Source: Phenylobacterium sp. CCH9-H3 (GTDB lineage Bacteria; Pseudomonadota; Alphaproteobacteria; Caulobacterales; Caulobacteraceae). Taken from it: 41,895 bases of DNA. The stretch lies in NCBI RefSeq assembly GCF_001557235.1, contig NZ_LSJI01000210.1, forward strand, positions 1 through 41,895, written 5' to 3'. Below the pieces are notes generated by a model that worked only from the letters and a program-made list of their open reading frames with translations, did not search any database and was not told the origin of the DNA. Each line of letters begins with the position of its first letter. The first letter of the stretch is position 1. The translations under genes were made by a program, and so were the position numbers. Below, piece after piece: positions 24,139 to 32,508 of the stretch.

Positions 24139-25508
24139 GCCGCGCCGCCGGTGGCTCGGGGGTCCTCGCGCGCTGGACGCTCCGGCTGGTGCTGCTGGGC
24201 GCCCTTCTGCTGATGCTGCGGCTGAACCTGCCGGGTCACCTGACGGTCGATTCGGTGCTGGCGCTGCACGAGGGCCGCTTCGGCGTGCGGACGACCTGGA
24301 ACCCGGCCTTCTTCGGCTGGCTGCTGGGCGTCCTGGACCGCATCCGGCCTGGAACAGAGCTCGCCGTGGTCATGAGCGGGGTGTTGCTGTTCGGCGCCTG
24401 GGCGTTGCTGCCGGCCCTGCGGCCGCGGACCAGCTGGCTGGCCCCGATCCTGGCCTTGGCGCTCATCAGCCTGCCGCAGGCGATGATCTACCCCGGCATC
24501 GTCTGGAAGGACGTGCAGTTCGCCGTGGCGGCCGTGGCCGGTTTCACCTTGCTGGGCCTGGCCGTGCGCGATCCCGCGCGGCCGACGCCCTGGATCTGCC
24601 TGGTGCTCGCCGCCCTCCTGTTCGCCGCTGCCGGCCTGCTGCGCCAGAACGGCCTGATCCTGGCGCTGCCGGCGGCGCTGGCGATCGCCTGGGCCAGGTC
24701 GGGTTCGGGCGGCTGGCGGCGCAGCCTGCCGCTGGCGATGGGCTGGCTCGTGGCGGTGGCCGTGCTCACCTTCGTCCTCAGCGCCGTGGCTCAGCCGCAG
24801 GGCGCAGGCCGGCCCGACAGCGCCGGCGGCAAGGGCGTGCGCATCTTGCAGACCTACGACCTGGTGGCGGCGATCGCGCTCGATCCGACCCTGACGACGC
24901 CGCACCTGGATCGCGCCGCGCCCGCCGTGGCGCCTTATCTGCGCGCGCATGCCGCGCGGATCTACGCGCCCGAGCGCGTCGACACCATCGGTTGGGACCC
25001 CGCCCTGTCCGGCTTGCTCCGGAAGGTCCCTTCGGACGTCATCCAGCGTGAGTGGGTCGATCTCGTCACGGAGGACACCGGCGTCTACCTCCACGCCCGC
25101 GCCCTGGCCTTCCAGCAGGTGCTGGGAACGCCGGCGATCGACCGCTGCCTGCCGCTGTCGGTGGGGGCGGAGGGGCCTGCGCCGGCGATGGCCGCCCTGA
25201 AGATGCAGCCCCGGCGCAGCGCGGGCGACCAGAGGCTCTACAACTACGCCACCTGGTTTCTGGACACGCCCGCCATGTCGCACCTGACCTTCGCGGCCAT
25301 CGCCCTGGCGGTCGGCGTCTTCCTGCTGGTGCGGCGCGACCCGGCGGACCTCGCCATCGCCGGCCTGCTGGCCGGGGCCCTGGGGTTCGCGGCCAGCTTC
25401 TTCGCGATCTCGATCGCCTGCGACTACCGCTATCTCTACCTGCTGGACCTGGCTGCGATCACCGGCCTGATCTACCTGGCCATCGACCCGCGCCTGCGTC
25501 GGCGCTGA
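24135..25508 (+). CDS. Polytopic membrane protein, GT-C-like glycosyltransferase candidate
   Basis: A 457-residue integral membrane protein with about 10 hydrophobic helices. After the first helix comes a periplasmic-type loop LPGHLTVDSVLALHEG, with an acidic residue where GT-C enzymes (GT39/GT83 type) place the catalytic Asp/Glu. A soluble stretch at about 240-375 separates two helix clusters, and CDYRYLYLLDL near the end is a family-like C-terminal helix. It is the third coupled gene after the GT2 and the flippase candidate, so it may transfer the flipped sugar to a glycan or protein on the periplasmic side. Function is by layout and context, not by a clear domain match. Confidence 0.72.
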   Translation: MSRAAGGSGVLARWTLRLVLLGALLLMLRLNLPGHLTVDSVLALHEGRFGVRTTWNPAFFGWLLGVLDRIRPGTELAVVMSGVLLFGAWALLPALRPRTSWLAPILALALISLPQAMIYPGIVWKDVQFAVAAVAGFTLLGLAVRDPARPTPWICLVLAALLFAAAGLLRQNGLILALPAALAIAWARSGSGGWRRSLPLAMGWLVAVAVLTFVLSAVAQPQGAGRPDSAGGKGVRILQTYDLVAAIALDPTLTTPHLDRAAPAVAPYLRAHAARIYAPERVDTIGWDPALSGLLRKVPSDVIQREWVDLVTEDTGVYLHARALAFQQVLGTPAIDRCLPLSVGAEGPAPAMAALKMQPRRSAGDQRLYNYATWFLDTPAMSHLTFAAIALAVGVFLLVRRDPADLAIAGLLAGALGFAASFFAISIACDYRYLYLLDLAAITGLIYLAIDPRLRRR

Positions 25509-25512
25509 GGAG

Positions 25513-26568
25513 TCATTCCTCGGCGAGCGCGGCGTCCAGCTCGACGTCGATGTCGTCCAGCAGGCTCTGGGCCGCCCGCCAGCCTTCCTCCAGACGCGCG
25601 ATGTCGGCCCGGGCCTCGGCTTCGAACGCCCGCGCCACGTCGAGCCGCGCGCGCGCCTCCATCAGCTCGGCCCGCACCGCCGCCAGGTCGCGGGTGGTGG
25701 AGGAGATCAGGGCGCCCATGTCCCGGGCCCGTTCGGCCAGGCGGGCCGCCGCGCCGTCTAGAAAGCTCATCGGCGGATCGCCGCCCGCCGCCTTGGCTTC
25801 GAACCAGGCGAAGACATCGGCAGCGATCTCGCCCGCCCAGCCCAGGGACTTCAGGCCGTCGCTCACCGCGTTGTGGCGCAGGTCGGCGGTGAGGAAGCCG
25901 TCGACGGCCTTCGCCGACTTCGGCGTCAGATTCGGCAACGGCGCGCCGTGCGCGGCCTCGATCCGAGCCACCTCCGCGCGCCAGTCCGCCAGCAGCGCGT
26001 CGTAGCCCACGAAGGCGCGCGGCAAGTCGCGGGTGTAGGCCTCGGCCGCCAGCATGTAGGCGCTCCAGACCAGAACGGACTTTTCGTCCGCAAATCCGTC
26101 GCGCCGCCGTAGCGACCCGGCCACGGCCAGCGGATGCCGGACGGGGATGACGCAACGCGCCGCCACGCCCTTGGCGGACAACACCCGGCGCCACATGGGC
26201 AACAGCACCGTCGCGCGCGGGTCCTTCATCAAGGGCCACGTCGCCTTCGGAAACTCCTCGTCGAACAGGGCCGAGGCGGCGTCGAGCCAGGCCTCTTCCT
26301 GGTCGGGGTCCAGCGGACGGTAGGGATAGGCGAACGGATCGTCCCAGGCCGACCCCGCGGCGCGCAACCGCTCGTCGTTGAAGATCGCGATCTTCCAGGG
26401 CTCGAAGTAGCCCTTGGCGTTGTGCTCGTCCCCCGGCATCACATTGGCCGGCAGCTCGGCGCCGGCCAGCGCCAGGAGCTGGGTCACCGCCGAGGTGCCC
26501 GAACGATGCATGCCCAGCACCAGGTAGGCGGTGCGGGCGGCGCGCGGTCTGGCGGGCTGTCGGCTCAT
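25513..26568 (-). CDS. Sulfotransferase-like protein with C-terminal coiled coil
   Basis: A 351-residue protein. LGMHRSGTSAV at about residues 18-28 is the 5'-phosphosulfate-binding loop of PAPS-dependent sulfotransferases, and CVIPVRHPLAVAGSLRRRD has the 3'-phosphate-binding Arg/Ser pattern (RxPxxxxxS). KDPRATVLLPMW is also seen in this bacterial group. The last 65 residues (about 285-351) are Ala/Glu/Arg/Asp-rich with heptad-like spacing and look like a coiled coil. It would sulfate a glycan or related molecule. Start ATG 26568 gives the motif at the normal distance from the N-terminus. Divergent from the repeat-glycosyltransferase operon with 132 bases between; convergent with the GT-C gene. 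Confidence 0.82.
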   Translation of the reverse strand: MSRQPARPRAARTAYLVLGMHRSGTSAVTQLLALAGAELPANVMPGDEHNAKGYFEPWKIAIFNDERLRAAGSAWDDPFAYPYRPLDPDQEEAWLDAASALFDEEFPKATWPLMKDPRATVLLPMWRRVLSAKGVAARCVIPVRHPLAVAGSLRRRDGFADEKSVLVWSAYMLAAEAYTRDLPRAFVGYDALLADWRAEVARIEAAHGAPLPNLTPKSAKAVDGFLTADLRHNAVSDGLKSLGWAGEIAADVFAWFEAKAAGGDPPMSFLDGAAARLAERARDMGALISSTTRDLAAVRAELMEARARLDVARAFEAEARADIARLEEGWRAAQSLLDDIDVELDAALAEE

Positions 26569-26700
26569 ATCGAGGCGGTGGTACGGGGCAGGACGCCGCT
26601 GGGCAAGCGGTTGATCGCGACGGCGCTCCGGCCAAGGTTGAACGGCTCGCCCATCTGTTGCACACCAGCCCGCGCCGCCGCTCGCAGGAACTGGAACTCC

Positions 26701-28656
26701 ATGGCCGTCACGGCCCAAGCCGACGAACGCCCGCCGTCCGCGGAAGCGCACCGGGTGATCTCGCCGGCGTTCGACCCCGACTTCTATCGGGCGATCTATA
26801 CGGACCTGCCGGCCGATATGCCCCCCCTGTGGCACTACCGCATGGCCGGCTGGCAGGAGGGACGCGATCCGGCGCCCTGGTTCTCGGTCGAGGGCTATTT
26901 CGCAGCGAACCCCGACGTCGCGGCGGCGGGGATCGAGCCCTTCTCGCACTTCCTGGCCCATGGCCGGCACGAGGGCCGCGAGATCGCGCCGTCGCGGCAT
27001 GCCGCGCGCTACTTCGGCCAGGTGGGCTGGGCGCCTGCGCCCTGGTCGCACGAGAGCTTCGCTGCTTCGGACAGCCCTCAGGCGGCCGGCCGCGGCCGAC
27101 GTCGGGTCGCCGCGGTTCCGCTGACGCCGGAGCAGCACGCGGCGGTGGCGGCCGAGTTCGACGAGGCATTCTATCTGGCGCTCAATCCGGACGTGGCGAC
27201 GGCGGGCATGGATCCGCTGGAGCACTTCATCCGCACCGGCTGGCTCGAAGACCGAGATCCCAACCCCCGCTTCTCGGTACGCGACTATCTGGAGGCCAAC
27301 CCCGACGTCCTTGCGGCCAACCTCAATCCGTTCGCCCACTACCTAGTCGCCGGGCGCGCCGAGGGCCGCAGCCCGCGGCATGAACTGGGCTTCCGCTATG
27401 ACGTCATCGCCCGGCTGAAGCCCGTGGAAGCGCGGATCGGCGAGGCGGCGACCGCCTCGGCCCGGCTGCGCGCCGACCCGCCCGTCCGCCTGGCCACGGC
27501 GCTCGCTCGGCTGCGCGACCTCCACATCACGCTCAGTCACGACAACTATGTGGAGCACTGGGGCGGGCTGCAGTTCTGCGTGCGCCGCGAGGCCGATGCG
27601 TTCGCCGCCAGGGGCGTGGACCATCTGCACCTCTATCCCGCCGCGCCCTGGCCGGCCGTCCGCGTGGCGGGCGAACCCGGCCCCCTGGGGGTGCTGCTGA
27701 ACGGGCGGCGGCTGGGCGTCTTCGCGCCGGAAGCGGTGCGCGACGCCCTGGCGGCCGCGCCGGGCGGCGGCCGGCGCAGCTTCGCGGTCCACTCCCTGCT
27801 CGGTCACGAGGCCGACGCCACGGCGGATATCCTGAGCGCCGCCGGCCTGCGCGAGGGCTTCTTCTGGCTGCACGACTTCGCCAGCCTGTGCGTCGGGTTC
27901 CACCTGCTGCGCAACGACGTGGAGGATTGCGCCGCCCCGCCATCGACCAGCGCCGCCTGCGGGGTCTGCGCCTATGGCACCCAGCGGGCGCGGCACACCG
28001 AGGGCCACCGGAGGCTGTTCGAGCGGCTGTCCGTCACCGCCGTGGCGCCCTCGCAGACCACCCTGGACTTCTGGCGCGCGCATGGCGACCTGCCGGCCTG
28101 CGAGACCGTGGTGCTGCCCCACGCCCGGCTGGTGGAGCGCAAGTCGGCCCGCAAGCCGCCGGCTGGCCGGCCCTTCCGCCTGGCCTATCTGGGAATGCCC
28201 ACGCCCTTGAAGGGCTGGCCCGTGTTCCGCGACCTGGCTCAGCGGTTCGAAGAGGATCCGCGCTACGCGTTCCTGCACCTGGGCGGCGCCCCCGACCCGT
28301 CCGCGCCGGCTGAGTTCCACCGGGTGGTGGTGACGGCCGAGCAGCCCCGCGCCATGCAGGAGACGCTGGAAGCGTTGCAACCCGACGCGGCACTGATCTG
28401 GCCCCTGTGCCGCGAGACCTTTTCGTTCACCGCCTACGAAGCCGCGGCCGCGGGCGCCGCCGTCCTGACCGGGCCCGACAGCGGCAACGTCGCCGCCTTC
28501 GCCGCCGACCCGGCCATCGGCCGCGTGCTGGCGGACGAGGCCGCGCTGGCCGCCGCCTTCGCGTCCGGGGACGTGCTGGCGCTGGGCCGCGGACCGCGGC
28601 GCGCGAAGCTGTACGACCTGGCCTACAGCGACATGACCGGGGAGCTTGTCTCGTGA
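26701..28656 (+). CDS. Glycosyltransferase with four N-terminal NPDV/HYL repeats
   Basis: A 651-residue protein. Four copies of a roughly 37-residue repeat occur as two pairs, at about 24-98 and 153-228. The pattern is F-D/S-x-x-x-Y-L-x-x-NPDV, then P-x-x-H-Y/F, G-W/R-x-E-G-R and P. An Ala/Arg-rich linker separates the pairs. From about residue 235 a GT-B-like transferase follows: THSHDNY-like ITLSHDNY, FWLHDFASLC, a Cys cluster (DCAAPP, ACGVCAYG), APSQTTLDFW, and the C-terminal nucleotide-binding RETFSFTAYEAAAAGAAVLTGPDS, with the conserved Glu. The start ATG follows AGGAA at ten bases. No signal peptide. First gene of a four-gene coupled operon. The sugar and the repeat partner are unknown. 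Confidence 0.82.
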   Translation: MAVTAQADERPPSAEAHRVISPAFDPDFYRAIYTDLPADMPPLWHYRMAGWQEGRDPAPWFSVEGYFAANPDVAAAGIEPFSHFLAHGRHEGREIAPSRHAARYFGQVGWAPAPWSHESFAASDSPQAAGRGRRRVAAVPLTPEQHAAVAAEFDEAFYLALNPDVATAGMDPLEHFIRTGWLEDRDPNPRFSVRDYLEANPDVLAANLNPFAHYLVAGRAEGRSPRHELGFRYDVIARLKPVEARIGEAATASARLRADPPVRLATALARLRDLHITLSHDNYVEHWGGLQFCVRREADAFAARGVDHLHLYPAAPWPAVRVAGEPGPLGVLLNGRRLGVFAPEAVRDALAAAPGGGRRSFAVHSLLGHEADATADILSAAGLREGFFWLHDFASLCVGFHLLRNDVEDCAAPPSTSAACGVCAYGTQRARHTEGHRRLFERLSVTAVAPSQTTLDFWRAHGDLPACETVVLPHARLVERKSARKPPAGRPFRLAYLGMPTPLKGWPVFRDLAQRFEEDPRYAFLHLGGAPDPSAPAEFHRVVVTAEQPRAMQETLEALQPDAALIWPLCRETFSFTAYEAAAAGAAVLTGPDSGNVAAFAADPAIGRVLADEAALAAAFASGDVLALGRGPRRAKLYDLAYSDMTGELVS

Positions 28657-30251
28657 AGCGGCTGCTGGCCGCCGCCGTGCCGATGCGCCTGCGTGGACGC
28701 CTGCGTCGGCTGCAGCCGGATCACGCCATCGCCGCGCGGGCCTTCGACGCGACCTTCTACCTGAAGACCTATCCGGACGTGGGCGAGGTGGGCGCAGATC
28801 CCCTCGACCACTTCATGACCTATGGCTGGCGCGAGGGGCGCGATCCCTCGCCCGACTTCTCCGTGAGCGCCTACCTCGAGGCGTTTCCGGAGGTGGCGGA
28901 GCAGGGCGCCAACCCCTTCGTTCACTGGATCACCAACGGCCGGCCTCGCGCCGTGCGGCCGGAGTCGCCGCAGGGCTTCCGCTACGACGTGATCGCGCGG
29001 CTGAAGCCGGTGGGGGATCGCGTCCCCACGGCGCGCGATGCGGCCGGGCCCAGGTCCGATCTGGCTGCGGCGCTGGCGGTCTCGCGTGGCGGGCTGGCCA
29101 GGCTGCACGTCACCTTCAGCCACGATGACTACAGCGCGAACCTGGGCGGGTTGCAGCTTTCCATCGGCCGGGAGGCGGCGCGGCTGGCGGAACAGGGGCG
29201 CGACCACCTGCACCTCTACCCGTCCCGCCCGTGGCCGGTGGTCCGCACCGCCGCCGACCCCGGCGTGCTGGGCGTGGTCTGGAACGGCGCGCCCGTGGGG
29301 CTGTTCGATCCTGCCGACATCGCCACCGCCCTGGCCGCGGCGGTCAGCGGGGACGAGGGGCGCAGTTTCGCCATCCACAGCCTGCTGGGCCACGCGGCCG
29401 ACGAAACGGCCGACATCCTGGCGGCGGCCGGGCTGCGGCAGGGCGTGTTCTGGCTGCACGACTTCGCCAGCCTCTGCGCCGGCTTCCACCTTCTGCGCGA
29501 CGACGTGCAGGACTGCGCCGCGCCGCCACCCGGCAGCGCCGCCTGCAACATCTGCGTCTATGGCCCCTGGCGGGAACGGCACCTGTCCGAGCATGCGCGG
29601 CTGTTCGAGCGGCTGAGTCTGACGGTCGCCGCGCCGTCCCAGGCGACGCTGGATCTGTGGCAGGCGTCGACGACGCTCCCTGCCGCGCGTACGGTCGTTC
29701 TGCCGCACGCAACGCTCGTTGAGCGGGGGCGGGCGCCCGCCACCCCCTCCGATCGGCCGCTGAGAGTGGCCTATGCCGGCCTGCCGGTGGGACACAAGGG
29801 CTGGCCCCTGTTCCAGGGGCTGGCGCGGCGGTTCGCCGACGACCCGCGATACGACTTCCACCACCTGGGCGCCCGGGGCGACGCCAGCCTGCCGGCGACG
29901 TTCCGCCCGGTGAGCGCCGGCGCCGACCGCCCGCTGGCCATGCGCGACGCCCTGGAGGTCGCCGAAATCGACGCCGTGCTGGTCTGGCCCCTCTGCCGGG
30001 AGACCTTTTCGTTCGTGGCCTACGAGGCGGTTGCGGCCGGCTGCGCTGTCGTCACCGGTCCCGACAGCGGCAACGTCGCCGCGTTCGTGAGCGAGACGGG
30101 GCACGGCCGCGTGCTGGAAGAGACCGCCTTGGCGGCGGCCTTCGAAAGCGGGTCCATTCTGGATCTCGCCCGCGCGCGCCGCGGCCCGATGCTCTATGAC
30201 CTGCGCTACAGCGCGCTCACCCTCGACCTCGCTGCCACGGCAAGCGCATGA
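28653..30251 (+). CDS. Glycosyltransferase with two N-terminal NPDV/HYL repeats (paralog)
   Basis: A 532-residue paralog of the preceding protein, starting at a GTG that overlaps the previous stop (GTGA). A basic 25-residue start (LRGRLRRLQ) is followed by one repeat pair at about 30-105 (FDATFYLKTYPDV, HFMTYGWREGRDP, then a second unit ending NGRPRA). The transferase part from GFRYDVIARLKPV to the end aligns throughout with the first copy: FSHDDY, FWLHDFASLCAGFHLL, the Cys cluster (DCAAPP, ACNICVYG), APSQATLDLW and RETFSFVAYEAVAAG. The two clearly arose by duplication with loss or gain of a repeat pair. Likely acts on the same glycan with a different acceptor or linkage (inference). Confidence 0.82.
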   Translation: MKRLLAAAVPMRLRGRLRRLQPDHAIAARAFDATFYLKTYPDVGEVGADPLDHFMTYGWREGRDPSPDFSVSAYLEAFPEVAEQGANPFVHWITNGRPRAVRPESPQGFRYDVIARLKPVGDRVPTARDAAGPRSDLAAALAVSRGGLARLHVTFSHDDYSANLGGLQLSIGREAARLAEQGRDHLHLYPSRPWPVVRTAADPGVLGVVWNGAPVGLFDPADIATALAAAVSGDEGRSFAIHSLLGHAADETADILAAAGLRQGVFWLHDFASLCAGFHLLRDDVQDCAAPPPGSAACNICVYGPWRERHLSEHARLFERLSLTVAAPSQATLDLWQASTTLPAARTVVLPHATLVERGRAPATPSDRPLRVAYAGLPVGHKGWPLFQGLARRFADDPRYDFHHLGARGDASLPATFRPVSAGADRPLAMRDALEVAEIDAVLVWPLCRETFSFVAYEAVAAGCAVVTGPDSGNVAAFVSETGHGRVLEETALAAAFESGSILDLARARRGPMLYDLRYSALTLDLAATASA

Positions 30252-31273
30252 AGATCCTCTGCTATTCCAGTTTCACCTTCTCGTACCTGAACCGCGCCCG
30301 GGTGCTGTTCCAGACGTTGCGCCAGCACCATCCTGACTGGGAGCTGGCGGCCCTGATCACCGACCGTCCGCCCGAGGGCTTCGCCTTCGATCCGGCGGCC
30401 GAGCCGTTCGATCGGCTGGTCTGGGCCGAGGACCTCGGCATCCCCGACTTCCAGAGCTGGCTATTCAAGCACGACGTGGTCGAGGTCTGCACCGCGGTGA
30501 AGGGGCCGTTCATCCACCAGGCCTGCGGCTGGGGCTTCGACGCGGTGATCTACATGGATCCGGACACGGCGGCCCTCGGGACGCTGCAGCCGCTGGAGGC
30601 GTGGTTGGGCCAGCACGACATCCTGCTGACGCCCCACCTGATCGACCCCAACGACGACCACGCGGCGATCCTCGACAACGACCTGTCGGCGTCGCGCACC
30701 GGAATCTTCAACCTGGGCTTCGTGGCGATCCGCACGACGGGCGAGGGCGCCCGCTTCGCCAAGTGGTGGAACGACCGGCTGCTATCCTATTGCTACGACG
30801 ACATGCCCAACGGGCTCTTCGTCGACCAGCGTTGGTGCGACCACGTCCCGGCGCTGTTCGACAGCGTGAAGGTGATCCGCGACCCCGGCTACAACGTGGC
30901 TAGCTGGAATCTCTCGACCCGCACCGTGGCGGTGGAGAAGGACGGACGCATCACCGTCAACGGCGCGCCGCTGCGCTTCTGGCACTTCACCAAGCTTGGC
31001 GCGATCGGCGATGCGATGACCAAGCGCTACGCCGGGACGAACTTCCCGGTCTACGAGATCTGGGCCTGGTACAAGCGCCTGGTGACCGCTGCCACCGACC
31101 CCTCGATTCCGGACCGCTGGTGGGCGTTCGGCGCCTATGACGACGGCCGGCCCATCGCCAAGAGCGAGCGCGTGCTCTATCGCGAGCGCGCCGACCTGCA
31201 GGCGGCCTTCCCCAACCCCTTCGCCTCCGGGCGCGGCAGCTTCCAAGAATGGCTCGAACACGAAGGCGCGTGA
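30248..31273 (+). CDS. GT8-like nucleotide-sugar glycosyltransferase
   Basis: Encodes 341 residues with a GT-A fold pattern: KILCYSSFTFSYLNRARVL opens the nucleotide-binding domain, YMDPDTAALG carries a DxD metal motif near residue 103, FNLGFVAIR and VDQRWCDHVPA match GT8-like acceptor-side blocks, and a conserved-looking FWHFTKLGA follows. No signal peptide or membrane segment, so cytosolic. The start overlaps the previous stop (ATGA) and its own stop is overlapped by the next gene, so it is the third member of the coupled operon. Donor sugar not deducible. Confidence 0.82.
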   Translation: MKILCYSSFTFSYLNRARVLFQTLRQHHPDWELAALITDRPPEGFAFDPAAEPFDRLVWAEDLGIPDFQSWLFKHDVVEVCTAVKGPFIHQACGWGFDAVIYMDPDTAALGTLQPLEAWLGQHDILLTPHLIDPNDDHAAILDNDLSASRTGIFNLGFVAIRTTGEGARFAKWWNDRLLSYCYDDMPNGLFVDQRWCDHVPALFDSVKVIRDPGYNVASWNLSTRTVAVEKDGRITVNGAPLRFWHFTKLGAIGDAMTKRYAGTNFPVYEIWAWYKRLVTAATDPSIPDRWWAFGAYDDGRPIAKSERVLYRERADLQAAFPNPFASGRGSFQEWLEHEGA

Positions 31274-32508
31274 CGCCGGCGAACGCCGCGTCCGGAGCCG
31301 CTCCCGCCACCCAGGCCGCCCCCGGGGCGATGCTCGACAAGGCCCGCGCCGTGACGGCGAAGGTGGCCCGGCTCAGCCGCGACTTCGCGGGCGCCCACAA
31401 GCTGGCGCAGGAGGCCCAGGTCCGCGAGGCGCTGGCCCGCACCGAGCTGGCGTTGGCGCTGACCGAATCGCTCGCCGCGCGCGCCGAGCTGGAGGCGCGG
31501 CTGCGCGACCAGGCGGTGGCGGCGTTCCAGGCGCGGGGCAGAGGCCGCCTGCGGCGCCACAACCGCCTGAGCCAAATGCTGGACCGGGTGCTGGCCCGCC
31601 TGGGCTGGCCCGGCCAGGCGCTGGTGATCGCCCGCAGCGGGGTGTGGCACGGCACGGGGCGGCCGTTGCACGACCTGCGCCACATGGCGGCCTACGCGCG
31701 GCGCGGGGCCGACCCGGGCATCATCCCGCGGGCGCCGCTGGAGCAGGCCTGGTACCTCGCGAGCAACCCGGACTTGGCGCGCCTGCGCATGTCGCCGCTG
31801 GCGCACTATCTCGTGCGCGGCGGTCGCGAAGGCCGCGATCCCGCACCGCTGTTCCATGCGGGCTGGTACGGCCGGGAGAATGCGGCGGAGCTGGCGGCCA
31901 CCAGCGTGACGCCGCTCGAGCACTACGTCCGGGTCGGCGCGGCCCGGGGCCTGTCGCCCCATCCGGCGTTCGACACGGCCCACTATCTCGCCCAAGCGCC
32001 CGTGCTGGAGCCGGGAGACGCACCGCTGTCCCACTACCTGCGGGACGGCTGGCGCTCAGGGCTCAGCCCGCATCCGCTGTTCGATCCGGCCTGGTATATG
32101 GAGCGCGCGCCCGACGCGGCGGGCCAGCCGGCGCTGGTCCACTACCTGTCGAAAGGCTGGAAGGCGGGCCTCGCGCCGCACCCGCTGTTCGATCCCCGGT
32201 GGTACCTCGACCAGCACCCCAATGTCGCAGACGCCGGCGTGGAGCCTCTGACCCACTTCCTGGCGCACGGCGGATTTGAAGGGACGAGCCCCAGCCCCTG
32301 GTTCGACCTGCCCGCCTACGTCGAGGCGCGGGGCCCGGATCTGCCGGCGGGCGTGCATCCGCTCATCGACTACCTGCGCGGCGGCGCCTGGGCGGTGGCG
32401 GAGGCGCGGCCGGGGTTTCCCACCGCCGCCTATGTGGCGACGCGGCCGGCGCTGGTCCGGCGCGGGATCACCCCGCTGGAGCACTGGGCGCGGCGGGGCG
32501 GTCGCTGA
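31270..32508 (+). CDS. Stand-alone NPDV/HYL repeat protein with N-terminal coiled-coil-like region
   Basis: A 412-residue protein with no recognisable enzyme domain. Residues about 30-100 are Ala/Arg/Glu/Leu-rich and coiled-coil-like. The remainder, about 155-412, is seven tandem repeats of 30-40 residues of the same type as in the two glycosyltransferases upstream; unit endings HYLVRGGREGRDP, HYLRDGWRSGLSP, HYLSKGWKAGLAP and HFLAHGGFEGTSP show the pattern. I prefer the GTG at 31270, which gives the GTGA overlap used by its operon neighbours and has GAAGG just upstream; an ATG at 31249 would overlap the previous gene by 25 bases. Its 3' end overlaps the convergent DUF6270 gene by 41 bases. 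A scaffold role is inference. Confidence 0.75.
   Translation: MTPANAASGAAPATQAAPGAMLDKARAVTAKVARLSRDFAGAHKLAQEAQVREALARTELALALTESLAARAELEARLRDQAVAAFQARGRGRLRRHNRLSQMLDRVLARLGWPGQALVIARSGVWHGTGRPLHDLRHMAAYARRGADPGIIPRAPLEQAWYLASNPDLARLRMSPLAHYLVRGGREGRDPAPLFHAGWYGRENAAELAATSVTPLEHYVRVGAARGLSPHPAFDTAHYLAQAPVLEPGDAPLSHYLRDGWRSGLSPHPLFDPAWYMERAPDAAGQPALVHYLSKGWKAGLAPHPLFDPRWYLDQHPNVADAGVEPLTHFLAHGGFEGTSPSPWFDLPAYVEARGPDLPAGVHPLIDYLRGGAWAVAEARPGFPTAAYVATRPALVRRGITPLEHWARRGGR
31729..32505 (+). repeat. Seven tandem protein-coding NPDV/HYL repeats
   Basis: Seven units of 30-40 codons, diverged at the DNA level but conserved in protein pattern: F-D-x-x-x-Y-L, a P-D/N-V/L-like turn, P-L-x-H-Y-L, G-x-x-x-G and P-x-P. 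The first and fifth units are the most canonical; the sixth and seventh are degenerate. The same unit occurs four times in the gene at 26701 and twice in that at 28653. Confidence 0.8.
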
